From positions 1 to 64,000 of the forward strand of contig JAEYSM010000010.1 of assembly GCA_023434665.1 (NCBI GenBank): a DNA stretch of 64,000 nucleotides. The letters run 5' to 3'. The first letter of the stretch is position 1. Each line of letters opens with the position of its first letter. Source of the stretch: Bacteroidota bacterium. Its GTDB lineage: Bacteria; Bacteroidota; Bacteroidia; Bacteroidales; Lentimicrobiaceae. The translations under genes and the position numbers were made by a program. Shown here in pieces: positions 8,785 through 17,195 of the stretch. The notes under the pieces are model-generated. The model saw only the letters and a list, made by a program, of their open reading frames with translations, was not told the origin of the DNA and did no database searches.

Positions 8785-9345
8785 CTAAGCATCCACAATT
8801 TCGCTAACTTCATTCCAACTCTTTACAGTAAAGTCAGGATTGCGGTATTCGTCAGTCACCCATTCAGTCTCATTACCAACATCAAGCAGTATAGTTTTGC
8901 ATCCTGCCCGGTTGCCTGCTTCAATGTCATGGAGAATATCACCAATCATCCACGACTTACCAAGATCAATGTTGAGTTCTTTAGCAGCCTTTATAAGCAA
9001 GCCTGGTAATGGCTTTTTGCATTCACACCAGATGGCATATTCCGGGATACTTCCCGTTAGATCATGTGGACAGTAATAATAATTCAGTAATTCGATATTA
9101 TGCTTTAACAGGAGTAATTTCAGCCTTACCATTAAGAGTTCAAGTTGTTGTTCTGTTATTTTCCCATGAGCAATCCCTTGCTGATTGGTAACCAACACGA
9201 ATTTATAATTATGCAATGCTATTTCTTTGAGGGCTTTTACAGCACCATCCATTAGCGTTACTTTCTCCGGATCAGTATTATAGGGAATATTATGTATAAG
9301 CGTTCCATCCTTATCAAGGAATACGGCTTTAATAGGTGAATTCAT
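8785..9345 (-). CDS. gmhB: HAD-IIIA phosphatase, GmhB-like (heptose bisphosphate phosphatase)
   Basis: A 186-residue HAD-superfamily phosphatase of the GmhB/HisB-N type. The nucleophile motif is FLDKDGT (Asp11, Asp13), motif II is LVTNQQG (near 52-57), and the end has MIGDILHDIEAG (Asp136, Asp140). The zinc loop characteristic of GmhB is present: Cys92-x-His94 and Cys107-x-Cys109. GmhB removes the 7- or 1-phosphate of D-glycero-D-manno-heptose bisphosphate on the way to ADP- or GDP-heptose. Lying between GT4 and GT9 genes, it most likely serves the same glycan. The other heptose genes (gmhA, hldE) are not in the window. Histidinol phosphatase is the main alternative but fits the context less well. 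Confidence 0.87.
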   Translation of the reverse strand: MNSPIKAVFLDKDGTLIHNIPYNTDPEKVTLMDGAVKALKEIALHNYKFVLVTNQQGIAHGKITEQQLELLMVRLKLLLLKHNIELLNYYYCPHDLTGSIPEYAIWCECKKPLPGLLIKAAKELNIDLGKSWMIGDILHDIEAGNRAGCKTILLDVGNETEWVTDEYRNPDFTVKSWNEVSEIVDA

Positions 9346-9371
9346 AACCTTAAAATTCAGATAATTAGAGA

Positions 9372-10727
9372 TTAATTATTCCTTAATCCATTTATTCTGA
9401 CTGATTTATTTTTACTTACCGCTATTAATTTGAGGGATACAGGCTCAGGATTCCTGACAATCTGCCTGGTCTTAAGAAATGATGCTGCAATTTGGCTTGT
9501 CATCAGATCGAAATATGCATAACGCATCTCATTAGCCACTCTTTGCCACGTAAATAGTGAGTTGACTCGCTTAATGCACTCTTTTTGCATTTTTCGCAAC
9601 AGAACATTGTCGTTAAGAAGTTTTGTTGTCTTGTTTGCTAGTTTCAACGGGTGATGAGGAGGAACGAGGAAGCCTGTTTCTCCATCCAGAACGGTGTATT
9701 TAATACCACCAACATCAGATCCAATGACAGGAGTTCCACAGGCCATTGATTCCAGTGGAGTTATACCAAACGGCTCATACCAAGGTGTGGAAATAAAGAC
9801 ATCTGCAGCCGAATAGAAGTATTTTAGCTCTGTAGGTAACTTAGGCCCTGAAAACTGTATATGTTCATCTACATGTAGCTCCCTGGCTATTTTCTTTAAC
9901 CTTCTCATTTCGGATGAAGAAGGTCCGCTCTCACTATCCATATCGCCGCCCACGATAAGTAATCTAATATCCGGGAATCGTTTTTTCAGATACTTTAATG
10001 ATCCTATGATATTATCGACTCCTTTACGAGGTACTATTCTCCCAACTGAAAGGATAACTTTGTCATTAAGACTGATGCCCAATTTTTTTCTGGCCTGCTT
10101 TTTACTCACAGGATTAAATTCCTCGGGATTAAAACCGCAGGGAATAACATCCATCTTCTCAGGATCAGCCTTGTAAAGATTTATTAAATCCATGGCATCC
10201 TGAGGACATTCTGCTATTATTTTATCAGCATTTCTTACGATTTTCTTCTCATACGAAATCCTTTCCCGTGGGAATCTGTCGGCCTCTTTTTGATGTAAAG
10301 CCCGAACAATACCCAGAGCATGAAAGGTGATCACAAAAGGAATTCTCAATATTTCCTTGAGTTTTAAAGCAACCATTCCCGACATAAAAAAATTGGCATG
10401 AACTATCTTGTAGGAGAGTCGGAATTTGTCAATAAAGCTGATCATGTACTTAGCAAAATCAGCCATATAGGGTATAAGATTTTCTTTTGAAATATAGGTT
10501 GGTGGACCAGCTAAAACATGGATAACCCTGATATTTGGCAACCATTCAACCACCTCAGGCAATGAATCATTATCTTTTCTTGTATAAATGTCGATCTGAA
10601 AACCTAGTTTGGATAATTCCATAGCCAGTTCTCTGACATACACATTTTGTCCTCCCGCATCAATACTACCTGGAGCTGCCAAAGGAGAGGCATGCTCGCT
10701 AATAAACGCTATTCCCAATCGTTTCAT
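9372..10727 (-). CDS. Glycosyltransferase family 4 (GT-B)
   Basis: A 451-residue retaining GT-B enzyme. The N-terminus has SIDAGGQNVYVRELAMEL, the glycine-rich loop seen in sucrose-phosphate-synthase and MshA-like GT4 enzymes. The C-terminal domain shows SVGRIVPRKGVDNII and the EX7E-like donor site in WYEPFGITPLESMACGTPVI. After the normal GT4 end (about residue 405) there is a basic tail of about 45 residues without recognisable features. The start overlaps the stop of the upstream glycosyltransferase by 4 bases, and the gmhB-like gene follows 26 bases on. The donor sugar is unknown; similarity to MshA/SPS-type enzymes is a reading of the loop only. Confidence 0.92.
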   Translation of the reverse strand: MKRLGIAFISEHASPLAAPGSIDAGGQNVYVRELAMELSKLGFQIDIYTRKDNDSLPEVVEWLPNIRVIHVLAGPPTYISKENLIPYMADFAKYMISFIDKFRLSYKIVHANFFMSGMVALKLKEILRIPFVITFHALGIVRALHQKEADRFPRERISYEKKIVRNADKIIAECPQDAMDLINLYKADPEKMDVIPCGFNPEEFNPVSKKQARKKLGISLNDKVILSVGRIVPRKGVDNIIGSLKYLKKRFPDIRLLIVGGDMDSESGPSSSEMRRLKKIARELHVDEHIQFSGPKLPTELKYFYSAADVFISTPWYEPFGITPLESMACGTPVIGSDVGGIKYTVLDGETGFLVPPHHPLKLANKTTKLLNDNVLLRKMQKECIKRVNSLFTWQRVANEMRYAYFDLMTSQIAASFLKTRQIVRNPEPVSLKLIAVSKNKSVRINGLRNN

Positions 10728-11692
10728 AAAGTTTTTTCGAGATCTGTTTTAGCCATCATTCTTACACCTTCAAATGCTGTATTCCATTCATCAATAAATC
10801 GTTGAACTCCAAATAACTCAAGTGCTGTGTTTCTCGAATTTTTCCCAAGCTCATCAGCTAATTCTTTATCATCAATTAGTTGTTTCATTTTCCCGATCAA
10901 GTACCATGGATCATTGTGAATAAATCCATTGAACCCATCTTTTATTATGAGTGGCAATTCAGTGGTGGCCAGAGCAACTACCGGCATCCCTATCATCATT
11001 GCCTCACAAAATGAGAGTGGTAAACTTGATACCCTTGAAGGATTAAAATAAAATCTGTAATTAGACATATATTCAGGAAGATATGGATGCAAAACTTCAA
11101 AGCCTCCCAATTCTTCATTTGCCATACCAAGGATATCAATCGGGACAAACTCTCTCACTTTATTAAAAATGTCAGCACCAAGGAGTCTTCCTCTCTGACT
11201 CAGATGATTCACAGCAGTGATTCCCTTATCAAGGTTCCCATTCCATAAGCAACCATTATCGGTGACGCCATGCCGGATGACCACAGATTTAATTCCTCTG
11301 TTGTTCCACATTAAGTTGTTAAAATGTGTAACATGAACAATCAGTACCAAAGGATCATCTACAACAATTTCCTCACCTTTAACAGATGTGTCATGTTTCA
11401 GGAAGATCCGGGGTAATTTTCGCTGTTCAGATGATAGTATTTCATATTGATCGATGAGGTAGTTTTTATCAGTCTGGTAAAGAATTATATCAAAATCCAG
11501 GTTCTTCACCTCAGCGGCATTCACTTCAATCACATTATCTCCAAAGGGGAAAGTTAGTCCTCTACCATAATATCCTTCATCAAGTTTCTCATTTATAGGA
11601 ATATAGATGTCGTAATTGCCTTGTGACAAATAAAACAGGTAACTTCCATGGATATGCCATGTAAATATTTTCTTTCTTTTCGAGTAGATCAT
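10724..11692 (-). CDS. Glycosyltransferase, GT4-type
   Basis: A 322-residue protein whose C-terminal half is a GT4 donor-binding domain: FYFNPSRVSSLPLSFCEAMM, then GMPVVALATTELPLII and DGFNGFI. The N-terminal half is short and unusual, starting with a basic segment and FTWHIHGSYLFYLSQGNYDIYIP, and lacks the common glycine-rich loop. It is the first gene of the minus-strand arm of the glycan cluster and overlaps the next gene by 4 bases, so the two are translationally coupled. It diverges from the radical SAM gene across 62 bases. Substrates are unknown. Confidence 0.85.
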   Translation of the reverse strand: MIYSKRKKIFTWHIHGSYLFYLSQGNYDIYIPINEKLDEGYYGRGLTFPFGDNVIEVNAAEVKNLDFDIILYQTDKNYLIDQYEILSSEQRKLPRIFLKHDTSVKGEEIVVDDPLVLIVHVTHFNNLMWNNRGIKSVVIRHGVTDNGCLWNGNLDKGITAVNHLSQRGRLLGADIFNKVREFVPIDILGMANEELGGFEVLHPYLPEYMSNYRFYFNPSRVSSLPLSFCEAMMIGMPVVALATTELPLIIKDGFNGFIHNDPWYLIGKMKQLIDDKELADELGKNSRNTALELFGVQRFIDEWNTAFEGVRMMAKTDLEKTL

Positions 11693-11754
11693 GTAGTAGT
11701 TTAGTCTCCGAGTGCCAAATAGTAATTCGTTGCCTATTAGAGCAACAACGTCTT

Positions 11755-13572
11755 ATGCCAAATGTTTCTTCAAATGCCTCAAAGTCAGGTAGAAAAGACT
11801 ATATTTGCAAGGTGAAGCATTACACTATTCCTATATTTGTCCCTGAACTTGCCTGCCCAAACAGATGTGTTTTCTGCAATCAAAACAGTATTTCAGGATG
11901 TTATGACCAGCCATCGCTGGCAGAAGTAAGAAATGTAATTGAGAATAGGCTTTCAACAATGCCTGTCGAGGATGACAACTGTCATATCGAAATCGGTTTT
12001 TTTGGAGGGAATTTCACCGGGATTGATGAGTTTATGCAAAGAGAGTATCTCTCATTAGCTTCTTCATATTTAAGGGAAGGGAAAATACGGGGAATAAGGC
12101 TGAGTACCAGACCCGATTATATTACCGACGACTCTTTGAAATTATTAAATGAGTATAGTGTAACAACCATTGAACTGGGAGCACAGTCACTTGACGACGA
12201 AGTGCTGAAGCTTGCTGGAAGAGGTCATACCGTTGCTGATGTCGAAAGGGCTTCTGGGTTGATTAAAGGTGCCGGGTATTGCCTTGGTTTGCAGATGATG
12301 ACAGGGCTGCCCGGTGATACTAAAGAAAAATCACTATATACAGCACGCAGAATAATTGAACTTGGTGCCGAATGTACAAGGATATATCCAACACTTGTAA
12401 TCAAGGGCACTGAGCTTGAAGATCTTTATCGAAAAGGACTCTATAAACCTCAATCATTAGAGGAAGCAGTATCTCTGGCTGCTGATCTTTATGTCCTTTT
12501 TAAGGATGCTGGAGTAGATATCATAAGAATGGGACTGCATCCCTCCGAAAACCTGACTGCAGAAAATGATTTACTTGCCGGCCCGTTTCATATTTCTTTC
12601 AGGCAACTGGTGGAAAGTGAAATCTGGAGACGCTATTTTGCATTGATCTGTGACTCCTGGTTCTCACTAGGAATCCTCCCGGAGAAAGAAGATACGACCC
12701 TGACAATTCAGGATGATAATATTCTTATAGAAGTAAGTACTAACGAATTAAATCAGGCAATAGGATATAACGGACACAATCGTGATTTTCTTCATACCAG
12801 ATTCAGGGATGTTATTTTCAAAGTAAAAACTGTCAATCAGTTATCAGAGGTTGAAAAAATTGCCCGTCCGTTGATTATAGCAGCCAAAGGTATTCCGCTT
12901 CCGGCAAAAAATGAACTTTCCAGAAAAGGTCATTTGTATCTTCTTGAAGGTGATTCACCTGTGTATAAATCTATTTCGAATCATCCGGACATTTACATTT
13001 GCCAAGGTGCTGAGAAAGCTGTTATTTCTCCTGACACTCCGCAAGGTATAATTGAGGCACTGAGAGAGTTGAATTTCCCGTTTATCTTTGGGAGCAGTTC
13101 CCCCCAAAAACAATATCCTGGCAGTGCCAGATATAATGCCGTAGTAACCAAACGATTAATCATTCACAATTTCAGAATAACAGACCCCATAATCCTTGAA
13201 GTTCATTCAGACAAGGAGAGGGTGAATGTTAAACAGGGATATACCCGTTGCAACTTGCTGCCTCTTGAATGCACGGATGGTACTGTTAAGTTCATAACAT
13301 CTGATTTTGGTATAAAAAAGGTTTTGGATAATTTAGGCTATGAAGTTTTTTATGCTGACCCAGCCGGAATCGTACTAAAAGGTCAGAAACATGGATTTTT
13401 CCCTGGTTGCTGTGGAATACTGAAAGATGTGATTCTTATCAATGGTAGTCTGGATACTCATCCTGATGGAGAAGCGATAAGAAACTTTATTGTTGATGCG
13501 GATTTCAGACCACATGAACTTTTCAAGGGCAGATTAACAGATGTGGGAAGTATTCTTTCATTTTTACACTAA
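11755..13572 (+). CDS. Radical SAM (Elp3-like) protein fused to a C-terminal DUF6873/GME-fold domain
   Basis: A 605-residue two-domain protein. Residues about 20-355 are a radical SAM enzyme: KHYTIPIFVPELACPNRCVF opens it and the [4Fe-4S] cluster cysteines are Cys34, Cys38 and Cys41 (CX3CX2C). Then come FFGGNFTG, LSTRPDYI, ELGAQS and LQMMTGLPGDT, the pattern of the Elp3/COG1243 branch, but no GNAT acetyltransferase domain follows. From about residue 365 a second domain begins. It contains YNAVVTKRLIIHN, NVKQGYTRCN (Cys499) and KHGFFPGCCGIL (Cys552-Cys553), then GSLDTHPDGE, which I recognise as the DUF6873 'GME fold' family, related in fold to arginine deiminase-like enzymes and best known as stand-alone clostridial proteins. 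The substrate is unknown. It precedes dnaG by 21 bases on the same strand. Confidence 0.82.
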   Translation: MPNVSSNASKSGRKDYICKVKHYTIPIFVPELACPNRCVFCNQNSISGCYDQPSLAEVRNVIENRLSTMPVEDDNCHIEIGFFGGNFTGIDEFMQREYLSLASSYLREGKIRGIRLSTRPDYITDDSLKLLNEYSVTTIELGAQSLDDEVLKLAGRGHTVADVERASGLIKGAGYCLGLQMMTGLPGDTKEKSLYTARRIIELGAECTRIYPTLVIKGTELEDLYRKGLYKPQSLEEAVSLAADLYVLFKDAGVDIIRMGLHPSENLTAENDLLAGPFHISFRQLVESEIWRRYFALICDSWFSLGILPEKEDTTLTIQDDNILIEVSTNELNQAIGYNGHNRDFLHTRFRDVIFKVKTVNQLSEVEKIARPLIIAAKGIPLPAKNELSRKGHLYLLEGDSPVYKSISNHPDIYICQGAEKAVISPDTPQGIIEALRELNFPFIFGSSSPQKQYPGSARYNAVVTKRLIIHNFRITDPIILEVHSDKERVNVKQGYTRCNLLPLECTDGTVKFITSDFGIKKVLDNLGYEVFYADPAGIVLKGQKHGFFPGCCGILKDVILINGSLDTHPDGEAIRNFIVDADFRPHELFKGRLTDVGSILSFLH

Positions 13573-13593
13573 ATTTGGAGATTATAAAATAAA

Positions 13594-15558
13594 GTGATAC
13601 CAAAATCTACCATACAGGAAATAATTGACGCTTCGAGGATTGAAGAAGTAGTGGGTGACTTTGTGCAATTAAAAAGGCGGGGAGTTAACCTACTCGGACT
13701 ATGTCCATTTCATAACGAAAAGACCCCTTCATTCACCGTATCACCTGCAAAAGGGATATTTAAATGCTTTGGCTGTGGTAAAGCTGGCAATTCAGTCAAT
13801 TTTATCATGGAGCATGAGAAGTACTCCTATCCGGAAGCACTGAAGTACCTGGCAGGGAAGTACAATATTGAGATTGAAGAAGAAGAGCCAACTCCAGAGC
13901 AAAGACAGGCTGAAACCGAAAGAGAAGCCCTGTTTAGCATTCATACCTTTGCACAAAAGTTTTTCACTGATACCATGCTTAACACTGAGGAAGGTTTAAG
14001 CATTGGGAAAAGTTATTTTTTGGAACGTGGTTTCAGGGAAGACATTATTAATAAATTTCAGCTGGGATATTCTCCCAATGCATGGGATGGGCTTACTAAA
14101 CACGCTATCCTTAATGGTTACAAGAAAGAATTGCTTGTAAATGCAGGAGTAACTATCGAGAAAGAAGGTAAGTTATACGACAGATTTCGTGAAAGAGTTA
14201 TTTTCCCCATTCATAATCTCACAGGTAAGGTAATTGGGTTTGGAGGCCGTATTCTTATTTCTGATAAGACAAAAGCCAAGTACGTCAACTCTCCAGAAAC
14301 CGAAATTTACAATAAATCAAAAAGTCTTTACGGTATATTCTTTGCCAGGAACTCTATTGTTCAGAAAGACAACTGTCTTTTAGTTGAGGGATATACCGAT
14401 GTAATCTCACTGCATCAGGCTGGTATTGAAAATGTTGTAGCTTCTTCGGGTACATCCTTAACCACTGACCAAATCAGGCTGATAAGTAAGTTTACTAAGA
14501 ACATAACTATCTTGTATGACGGCGATCCGGCAGGAATCAAAGCATCTTTTAGGGGAATAGATATGATTCTTGAGCAGGGTATGAATGTAAAGATAGTATT
14601 GTTCCCTGATGGAGAAGATCCTGATTCCTTTGCACGTAAGCACCGGTCGGCTGATGTAGAAGCTTTCATACACACATCTGCCGATGATTTTATAACTTTT
14701 AAGACAAGGCTACTTCTTTCAGAGACAGACAATGATCCGATAAAAAAAGCAGGACTCATTCATGAAATTATTGCCAGTATAAGTTTAATTACTGACCCCA
14801 TAATCAGGTCCCTTTATATAAGAGAGTGTGCTGCCATAATGAATATGGCTGAGAATACTCTGATGAATGAACTCAACCGACTAATAAGGAAAAAGATAGT
14901 TAAAGGTGGTTCCGAAAAACCGGTTGATAATGAAACAATAGAATTAATTGAACTACCGGATATATCACCGGCCGCTGAACCGGTTATTGACACTGATGAC
15001 TGTAGTAACCAGGAAAGAGATGTGATAAGGCTATTGCTGTTATATGGTGATAAACCAATTGATCCACTAGACCTTAAGAGAATAGAAGCTGAAGGTGCCT
15101 TCTCACCTGATTCTGTTGCTCACCTTATCTGTAACGACATTAGGGCCAATCAGATCACTTTTGAGGATGAGGTATTTCAGGAAATATTCAACACATTCGC
15201 AACTTCCATTGACAACAATGTAATCCCTTCGGATACTGTGTTCTTTCAGCATACAGACGAAAAAGTTGTCAAATGTGCTATTGACATTATTACCCCTAAG
15301 TATGAACTCAGTCCCGGGTGGGAAGATTATAGAATTAAAGTGCCTACAGAGGACGGTCGTCTCTATGATTCTTCCGTAAGGGCATTACTTGCTTTAATAC
15401 ATAAGCGTCTGAGTATCCTTATAAATTCAAACCAAAAAGAGTTGAAGGAGTTGCCCCATGATTCTGAAGACTGGGCTGATCATCTTTCGCGCGACATATT
15501 CTTAAAGCAAGCCAGAAATGAGATCAGTAAGAGGCTTGGTCGAATATTGAATAATTAG
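13594..15558 (+). CDS. dnaG: DNA primase
   Basis: A 654-residue primase that makes RNA primers at the replication fork. The start is a GTG at 13594, which gives the family N-terminus IPKSTIQEIIDASRIEEVVGD. The zinc-binding domain has Cys37-x2-His40 and Cys58-x2-Cys61. The TOPRIM core carries EGYTD (265-269) and DGDPAG (309-314). The C-terminal third, with an acidic linker around 470-500, would bind the replicative helicase DnaB. It follows the radical SAM fusion by 21 bases, and a lipoprotein gene starts 62 bases downstream. Confidence 0.97.
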   Translation: MIPKSTIQEIIDASRIEEVVGDFVQLKRRGVNLLGLCPFHNEKTPSFTVSPAKGIFKCFGCGKAGNSVNFIMEHEKYSYPEALKYLAGKYNIEIEEEEPTPEQRQAETEREALFSIHTFAQKFFTDTMLNTEEGLSIGKSYFLERGFREDIINKFQLGYSPNAWDGLTKHAILNGYKKELLVNAGVTIEKEGKLYDRFRERVIFPIHNLTGKVIGFGGRILISDKTKAKYVNSPETEIYNKSKSLYGIFFARNSIVQKDNCLLVEGYTDVISLHQAGIENVVASSGTSLTTDQIRLISKFTKNITILYDGDPAGIKASFRGIDMILEQGMNVKIVLFPDGEDPDSFARKHRSADVEAFIHTSADDFITFKTRLLLSETDNDPIKKAGLIHEIIASISLITDPIIRSLYIRECAAIMNMAENTLMNELNRLIRKKIVKGGSEKPVDNETIELIELPDISPAAEPVIDTDDCSNQERDVIRLLLLYGDKPIDPLDLKRIEAEGAFSPDSVAHLICNDIRANQITFEDEVFQEIFNTFATSIDNNVIPSDTVFFQHTDEKVVKCAIDIITPKYELSPGWEDYRIKVPTEDGRLYDSSVRALLALIHKRLSILINSNQKELKELPHDSEDWADHLSRDIFLKQARNEISKRLGRILNN

Positions 15559-15620
15559 CTATTATGTAAAACTTCCCTTTGTGGTAATTGTTAAAGTCTT
15601 GATAATCAAACTTCAACGAC

Positions 15621-16241
15621 ATGAACAATTATCGTTTTGCAAACAAAAATGTAATAAGATTCCTGAGCTTAAGCTTAGGTATTCTCTTCCTTATATCATG
15701 TGGAACGACTACAAAGTTTCCGGTTTCTACATTAGCTCCGGCAGCAGATATTACTGCCATAACTAAGTTGGATGAAAATAATAACAAGGTTATAACCATT
15801 AAAGCGAAAAACCTTGCAAGTCCCGATAGGATAGATCCAAATGCTAATGCTTACGTTATTTGGATAGAGACACAGTATAATGAAATAAGGAGCCTCGGAC
15901 AGTTACAGAATAAGAATGCAGACAAGGCAGAACTTACAACAGTGACACCTTATGATATTGATCAGATTTTTATAACGGCTGAGACTCAGGGAAATGTCCT
16001 CCAGCCTGCTGGCGCAGAAATTGCCAGAGTTGAGATTCCTGCCTATGTCTTTGAACCCGATCCACCGGTAGAGAATCTATTTCCTGAAGAACCGGCTCAG
16101 CCATTCCCCGATGACCCTAATCAACCGGTTATTCCAGATCCAACTTCACCAACATTCCCAGAAACACCTAACCAAAATGAAAATCCTATACAGCCCACTG
16201 AAACTGAGATTTTTACTCAGCCTTTTGATACTATTCGGTAG
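15621..16241 (+). CDS. Proline-rich lipoprotein of unknown function
   Basis: A 206-residue lipoprotein. The basic N-terminus, a hydrophobic stretch and a lipobox LISC put the lipidated cysteine at residue 27, followed by GTTT. Residues about 45-140 may form a small beta domain (DENNNKVITIKAKNL, VIWIETQYNEIRSLGQL). The last 60 residues are low-complexity and rich in Pro, Glu, Asp, Gln and Asn, resembling a wall- or surface-spanning tether. I recognise no domain. It lies 62 bases after dnaG on the same strand and could share its transcript. Confidence 0.75.
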   Translation: MNNYRFANKNVIRFLSLSLGILFLISCGTTTKFPVSTLAPAADITAITKLDENNNKVITIKAKNLASPDRIDPNANAYVIWIETQYNEIRSLGQLQNKNADKAELTTVTPYDIDQIFITAETQGNVLQPAGAEIARVEIPAYVFEPDPPVENLFPEEPAQPFPDDPNQPVIPDPTSPTFPETPNQNENPIQPTETEIFTQPFDTIR

Positions 16242-16371
16242 GTAAATAGGGGGAATGCTTAAGTGAAATATACTGTTGTAGGCCCTGCCCTGAGGAAACT
16301 CAATTGCCCTAATTTTGGCAAGTGTTTATGGGAAGGTGAAGGGAGAACAGATGCAGTTAACTTAATTGAGG

Positions 16372-16935
16372 TTATGATCTTTGCATTAATTCATACAACC
16401 GGGTTGTGGTGTTCCAGTTTCTGATGGTCATCTTTTTGTAGATCGGGAGTGAAACTACTTTTGACAAATAGCTCTGACCTGCCCTGCTTATAAGTCTGGA
16501 GAAGTAAACCACTCCCGGTCCTGCGAATGCTTCATCCACGCCTTCTCTTAATTTTAGGGAGGCAAGTACATTTTCAGGTGTGAGCGGATCTAGCAAAAAC
16601 ATGACATCATATCTGAATTCCTGTGGGTTATTTCCAAAATTCTTCGGTGCCTGGTGCAAAACTTTTTCTAAGTCATCATCCGAAACTACGGCCACTTCAC
16701 CAGAATACCCGAATAGTTTGTTCAAGTACTCTTCGATGTCACTCTTGATTTGATTTTTATCATCGTATTGTGAACAGAATATAACGTTTCCACTCTGGAT
16801 GTAGGTAGATACATCCTCAAATTTCATATCCTCAAAAGCAGCTTTCAGGTCGGTCATTTTAATCAGATTATTCCCCCCAACATTGATGCCTCTTAGTAAT
16901 GCCAGATAATAACCATTAGCTTTTTTCTTCTCCAT
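16372..16935 (-). CDS. DUF1697 family protein
   Basis: A 187-residue protein. The start at 16935 is chosen because DUF1697 proteins begin with YLALLRGINVGGNNLIKM and because a consensus promoter box lies just upstream; the open frame continues 26 codons further without family-like sequence. LRGINVGG near residues 12-19 and YIQSGNVIF near 45-53 are the family signatures. DUF1697 is widespread in bacteria and has no established biochemical role. It is a single-gene unit, divergent from leuS across 260 bases that hold a repeat cluster. Confidence 0.88.
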   Translation of the reverse strand: MEKKKANGYYLALLRGINVGGNNLIKMTDLKAAFEDMKFEDVSTYIQSGNVIFCSQYDDKNQIKSDIEEYLNKLFGYSGEVAVVSDDDLEKVLHQAPKNFGNNPQEFRYDVMFLLDPLTPENVLASLKLREGVDEAFAGPGVVYFSRLISRAGQSYLSKVVSLPIYKKMTIRNWNTTTRLYELMQRS

Positions 16936-16952
16936 GTGGATCTTTTCATTTT

Positions 16953-16960
16953 CAAATATA
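16953..16960 (-). promoter_or_regulatory. -7 box for the DUF1697 gene
   Basis: On the minus strand TATATTTG matches the Bacteroidota -7 consensus TAnnTTTG and ends 17 bases before the chosen start. This supports the internal start at 16935, since a start at 17013 would put the box inside the coding region. The -33 element is not obvious. Confidence 0.4.
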
Positions 16961-17013
16961 ACGAAAGAAAAGTATGATGGTTGAGTAAAGTAGTAATTAA
17001 GTATTAGAAACAA

Positions 17014-17086
17014 GGTATCATGATGGAATCAACATGGATGCATGATGGTATCATCATGGATCAAACACCCATCAAAGATCCATGAT
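17014..17086. repeat. Repeat cluster with two mutually exclusive hairpins
   Basis: An imperfect direct repeat (GGTATCATGATGGAATCAA at 17014-17032 and GGTATCATCATGGATCAA at 17047-17064) is combined with two inverted repeats. CATGATG at 17041-17047 pairs with CATCATG at 17052-17058 (4-base loop). ATCATGGATC at 17053-17062 pairs perfectly with GATCCATGAT at 17077-17086 (14-base loop). The two pairings share bases 17053-17058, so only one can form at a time. It lies between the divergent promoter boxes of the DUF1697 gene and leuS. It may be a cluster of protein-binding sites or an RNA switch; the sequence alone does not decide. Confidence 0.7.
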
Positions 17087-17163
17087 AAATCCATTTTAAT
17101 TTGACGATATTATAATCAAATACAGATGCGAGATCAGGATTAAAGACCAACCGGATTTTTGAT

Positions 17164-17171
17164 TAATTTTG
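17164..17171 (+). promoter_or_regulatory. -7 box for leuS
   Basis: TAATTTTG followed by C matches the Bacteroidota -7 consensus TAnnTTTG and ends 24 bases before the leuS ATG. A -33 TTG at the usual distance is not clear. Confidence 0.45.
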
Positions 17172-17195
17172 CCCGTTTATTACAGCTTCAACTCA

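Noticed and set aside
14415..14759. 114-codon open frame antisense to dnaG
   Set aside because: It covers the TOPRIM core of primase on the other strand; nothing in it resembles a protein family.
16301..16324. Weak stem-loop after the lipoprotein gene
   Set aside because: CAATTGCC and GGCAAGTG pair with one mismatch over an 8-base loop, but only three T follow; too weak to call a terminator.
17014..17086. CRISPR-like look of the repeated CATGATGG/CATGGAT motifs
   Set aside because: The units are short, irregularly spaced and without spacers of constant length; no cas genes are present.
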